DNA from: Candidatus Woesearchaeota archaeon
GTDB lineage: Archaea > Nanoarchaeota > Nanoarchaeia > Woesearchaeales > CALCXY01
Assembly: GCA_030751555.1 (NCBI GenBank)
Contig: JASMFX010000034.1
Span: 1-6,658, forward strand
DNA length: 6,658 nucleotides
Direction: 5' to 3'
Shown here: positions 5,842 to 6,658 of the stretch, in pieces
Layout: each line of letters starts with the position of its first letter
How positions within the stretch are numbered: the first letter of the stretch is position 1
Translations under genes and position numbers: made by a program
Notes under the pieces: generated by a model
Told to the model about the DNA's origin: nothing
What the model saw: the letters and a program-made list of their open reading frames with translations, nothing else
Database searches by the model: none

Positions 5842-6489
5842 ATGTTCAAAATTAACAAATATTTAGCAGAGGAAACAGGAATTCATGTAGGTGATGGCAG
5901 TATGAATATTTACAACAACAATCAACATCTCTACACAGTTGCCTGCCACAAAATGGAAGAAAAAAATTATATGGATCATTATGTATTGCCATTAATTAAG
6001 AGGATATACAAAAAAGAACCAAAACCGAGGTATTGGTCTCAAGGATCATATGGGTTCAGAATTTGTTCAAAGGACATAATAACATTTAAGAAAGAAAAAT
6101 TAGGTTTACCTCTTGGTAAGAAGATTAATATAGAAATTCCAAGGATCATAAAGAGGAATACTAACTTGATGAGGCATTTTCTCAGAGGATTATTCGATAC
6201 AGACGGTTCATTAACATTGACTGCTCAAAATAATACAATATATCCTCGGATCTATTTTTCTAATATATCTAAGAAGCTAGTAAAACAAGTACAAGAATTT
6301 CTCTCAAACGAGGGATACAAAGTGCAAACATGGAAGATTACATATGATCATAAACCGTGGAATGACACCTATAAATTGTCAGTAAATAGTGAAATAATGC
6401 TTAATAAATGGGTGAAGGAAATCGGATTTTCAAATACAAAACATCTAATTAAGTTACAAAAATTTAATACTTTACAAAAAGCTTTTTAA
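5842..6489 (+). CDS. Free-standing LAGLIDADG (DOD-type) homing endonuclease
   Basis: This 215-residue protein carries two LAGLIDADG-type helices, the mark of a single-chain homing endonuclease. The first is LAEETGIHVGDGS at 8-20, ending in the acid D18. The second is FLRGLFDTDGSL at 113-124, ending in D121. Each is followed by a strand-rich half: residues 25-95 (HLYTVACHK ... YGFRICSKD) and 130-185 (RIYFSNISKKLVKQVQEFL ... TYKLSVNS). Both metal-binding acids are kept, so the enzyme is probably able to cut DNA. It is not fused to an intein; in-frame TAG and TGA codons sit just before the ATG, which fixes the start. The gene is AT-rich, has its own promoter, and stops 26 nt before a tRNA-like gene. 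It is inferred to be a mobile element whose target may be nearby. It could also be a domesticated regulator, as some LAGLIDADG proteins are. Confidence 0.85.
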   Translation: MFKINKYLAEETGIHVGDGSMNIYNNNQHLYTVACHKMEEKNYMDHYVLPLIKRIYKKEPKPRYWSQGSYGFRICSKDIITFKKEKLGLPLGKKINIEIPRIIKRNTNLMRHFLRGLFDTDGSLTLTAQNNTIYPRIYFSNISKKLVKQVQEFLSNEGYKVQTWKITYDHKPWNDTYKLSVNSEIMLNKWVKEIGFSNTKHLIKLQKFNTLQKAF

Positions 6490-6490
6490 A
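6483..6490 (+). promoter_or_regulatory. TATA-like box for the tRNA-like gene, overlapping the endonuclease stop
   Basis: TTTTTAAA is centred about 29 nt before the first base of the tRNA acceptor stem, the usual distance for an archaeal tRNA promoter. The TAA stop of the homing endonuclease (6487-6489) lies within it, so the mobile gene abuts the tRNA promoter without leaving a spacer. Confidence 0.4.
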
Positions 6491-6515
6491 CAAACGTAGT
6501 TTCTACTGTATTTAT

Positions 6516-6654
6516 GCCTCCGTAGCATAGTAGCCAATGCGGCAGATCCGTTTCAATTCGGAGCCGATCCTTGTAAAATTGAGGTTTCCTCGATTTGTCG
6601 AAAATCTTGATTTTAGACAGCTGCAGATCATGAGTGCAAGTCTCATCGGGGGCT
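6516..6654 (+). tRNA. Intron-interrupted tRNA-like gene, identity unresolved (Cys, Thr or Glu considered)
   Basis: The acceptor stem GCCTCCG (6516-6522) pairs with CGGGGGC (6647-6653) with one G-T wobble, leaving T as base 73. TA (8-9) and a D arm GCAT/ATGC (6525-6528, 6537-6540) follow. The T arm is ATGAG/CTCAT (6630-6634, 6642-6646) with loop TGCAAGT. The five-base variable loop AGATC ends in C48, matching G15. The anticodon stem GCAG/CTGC (6542-6545, 6621-6624) encloses about 75 nt instead of the usual 9, so an insertion must be spliced out. Oddities: the D loop AGTAGCCA lacks the GG pair and position 55 is G, not T. No single splice gives T33 and a purine at 37. A Glu (TTC) loop with a perfect GCAGA/TCTGC stem appears only if CCG at 6548-6550 is also lost. 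T73 and the GCAGATC motif instead recall archaeal tRNA-Cys. A degraded copy is possible. Confidence 0.6.
6558..6620 (+). other. Intron-like insertion in the tRNA anticodon arm (approximate ends)
   Basis: This stretch cannot be part of a normal tRNA body. It contains a hairpin of nine pairs, AAATTGAGG (6576-6584) with CCTCGATTT (6588-6596) around a TTT loop, and a weaker AT hairpin at 6601-6614. Just before it, CGGC...TCCG (6540-6550) pairs with CGGAGCCG (6559-6566) around a three-base AGA bulge and a four-base helix. That resembles half of the bulge-helix-bulge recognised by archaeal splicing endonuclease. I could not complete a full bulge-helix-bulge, so the ends are estimates. Confidence 0.4.
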
Positions 6655-6658
6655 TATT

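Noticed and set aside
5716..6606. Nine-base inverted match (GATTTTCGA at 5716 and TCGAAAATC at 6598) on both sides of the homing endonuclease
   Set aside because: Attractive as element ends, but it does not extend beyond nine AT-rich bases, and a match of this length is plausible by chance over these distances.
1..6658. CRISPR array, insertion sequence or replication origin repeats
   Set aside because: No regularly spaced repeats, transposase motif, or clustered origin boxes are visible, even though arvABC sits beside an origin in haloarchaea.

Overview
The window looks like a piece of a compact, AT-rich archaeal chromosome, most likely from a DPANN lineage of the Woesearchaeota/Pacearchaeota type. 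The evidence is a three-gene operon matching the archaeal Era-like GTPase / DUF2073 / zinc-ribbon set (OapABC, also called ArvABC), a YchF-family protein of the archaeal type with a GTP-specifying NKID motif, and TATA boxes (several with upstream purine-rich BRE-like bases) about 25 nt before start codons, consistent with leaderless mRNAs. The phylum is an inference; the archaeal domain is well supported.

Layout from left to right. Positions 1-1094 (minus strand) hold a PIN-domain nuclease gene, cut by the window edge, and upstream of it a helix-turn-helix protein gene; the two overlap by 4 nt (ATGA) and look like a toxin-antitoxin style or RNA-processing pair. A divergent intergenic region (1095-1210) then leads rightwards into the arvA-arvB-arvC operon (1211-2637). 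This operon meets, only 4 nt away and convergently, a leftward cluster of three genes (2642-4332) that encode divergent members of one unrecognised, aromatic-rich protein family. At 4333-4409 a compact divergent promoter serves the last of these genes and, rightwards, the YchF-like GTPase gene (4410-5606). A 235-bp gap with a T-rich stretch, a small hairpin and a promoter precedes a free-standing LAGLIDADG homing endonuclease gene (5842-6489), whose stop codon lies inside the TATA-like box of a tRNA-like gene (6516-6654). That tRNA-like gene is interrupted by roughly 65-70 nt of extra sequence in the anticodon arm.

How the parts fit. Two GTPase systems dominate: the ArvA operon, linked in Euryarchaeota to extracellular vesicle formation and in haloarchaea found beside a replication origin, and the ribosome-associated YchF family. 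The three-gene family of unknown function between them is the least explained coding material. The homing endonuclease beside an interrupted tRNA marks the right end as a site of mobile-element activity. No CRISPR array, insertion sequence or rRNA is visible, and there is no gene-free stretch longer than 300 bases.
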